The notes under the pieces are model-generated. The model searched no databases, was not told the DNA's origin, and was given only the letters and a program-made list of their open reading frames with translations. A stretch of DNA of 5,912 nucleotides from Syntrophomonadaceae bacterium (GTDB lineage: Bacteria > Bacillota > Dethiobacteria > DTU022), in NCBI GenBank assembly GCA_007131435.1, contig SLQM01000031.1, positions 1 through 5,912 of the forward strand. The letters are read 5' to 3'. Below are positions 5,374 to 5,912 of the stretch, piece after piece. Both the position numbers and the translations under genes were made by a program. Numbering within the stretch: position 1 is the first letter of the stretch; each line of letters begins with the position of its first letter.

Positions 5374-5912
5374 TCACTGCTCCAATCTGTTTATAACCTC
5401 TTCCCAGGCCCTTAATAAGTCAGCAAGTTCTTCCCTGGCTTCTTTCAGTTCAATGCCTAAATCAGCCAACTGTTTATGATCCCCGTATCTATTCGGATCA
5501 GAAAGTTTATTTTCAATGTGGGCTATAAACTTCTCTTTACTGGTTATCTCTTCTTCAATCATTTCGAGATTTTTTTTGATTTTTCTTAGCCGCTTCTGCT
5601 CAACCTGCTGATGACGGTGCTCCTCCTGCCTTCTTCTTTTTTCCTTAATCTTTATTTCATTTTGCAAAGTATTCTTAAGATCTCCATGATTATAGCTCGC
5701 CAGGTATTGCTCAAAGCTGCAATCATTGACCTTTAAATGTCCATTATTTAATTCAAAAACCCTGTTTGCCAGGCCTTTAAGAAAATATCGGTCATGAGAT
5801 ACTATTACCAGTGTACCGGGGAAACTCTCAAGTAGGCTTTCTAACTCTTCCACGGCTGGAAGGTCAAGATGACTTGTAGGTTCATCCATCAGCAGGCAAT
5901 TACCACTGCTTA
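5374..5912 (-). CDS. ABC-F family ATP-binding protein, C-terminal part (5' end beyond the window)
   Basis: ABC-F proteins are soluble twin-ATPase proteins without membrane segments; many act on the ribosome as translation factors or antibiotic-protection factors. Only the last 178 codons are present, so the first domain, linker and second Walker A are outside the window. Visible are Walker B with D-loop (DEPTSHLD; the family usually has DEPTNHLD), the H-loop SHDRYFL about 28 residues later, and then a long, highly charged helical tail running to the end. The tail pattern, including LSDPNRYGDHKQL between two helices, is that of the C-terminal coiled coil of Uup/YdiF-like members. An internal ATG at 5889 is not the start, since the frame stays open to the window edge and the ATG lies inside Walker B. 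The gene often neighbours the tsa cluster in Bacillota (B. subtilis ydiF). The exact subfamily cannot be decided from this fragment. Confidence 0.93.
   Translation of the reverse strand, partial: SSGNCLLMDEPTSHLDLPAVEELESLLESFPGTLVIVSHDRYFLKGLANRVFELNNGHLKVNDCSFEQYLASYNHGDLKNTLQNEIKIKEKRRRQEEHRHQQVEQKRLRKIKKNLEMIEEEITSKEKFIAHIENKLSDPNRYGDHKQLADLGIELKEAREELADLLRAWEEVINRLEQ

Overview
The window is a housekeeping stretch from a low-to-moderate GC Gram-positive bacterium, most likely Bacillota and probably Clostridia (inference). The reasons are strong AGGAGG-type ribosome sites, frequent non-ATG starts, an ABC-F gene beside a tsaE/tsaB/rimI/tsaD cluster as in Bacillus relatives, and a short Gram-positive-style lipoprotein signal. 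No mobile element, CRISPR array, tRNA or rRNA is visible. Every recognisable gene lies on the minus strand, so transcription runs from high to low coordinates.

Layout in transcription order: (i) 5912-5374, the C-terminal part of an ABC-F ATPase. (ii) A 64-nt gap holding a good sigma-A-type promoter (TTGCAC-17-TATAAT). (iii) tsaE (5309-4791). (iv) A nine-repeat MORN lipoprotein (4774-4025) starting 16 nt after tsaE. (v) tsaB (3960-3241), which appears to start at a CTG codon behind a strong Shine-Dalgarno sequence. (vi) rimI (3263-2733), overlapping the end of tsaB. (vii) tsaD (2683-1655, GTG start). (viii) A 272-nt intergenic region with a second good promoter and a cluster of DnaA-box-like 9-mers. 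(ix) murC (1382-1, TTG start), which lacks only its last few codons at the window edge.

TsaB, TsaD and TsaE are the partner proteins that turn threonylcarbamoyl-AMP into the universal t6A37 modification of ANN-decoding tRNAs. TsaC/YwlC, which makes the intermediate, is not in the window. RimI is the GNAT acetyltransferase that habitually travels with them. MurC adds L-alanine to UDP-MurNAc in peptidoglycan synthesis and seems to be transcribed mainly from its own promoter, although no convincing terminator separates it from tsaD.

The least expected elements are the MORN-repeat lipoprotein inside the t6A operon, the probable CTG start of tsaB, and the DnaA-box-like cluster upstream of murC. 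I see no evidence for a wholly new system; these are local peculiarities of a well-known cluster.
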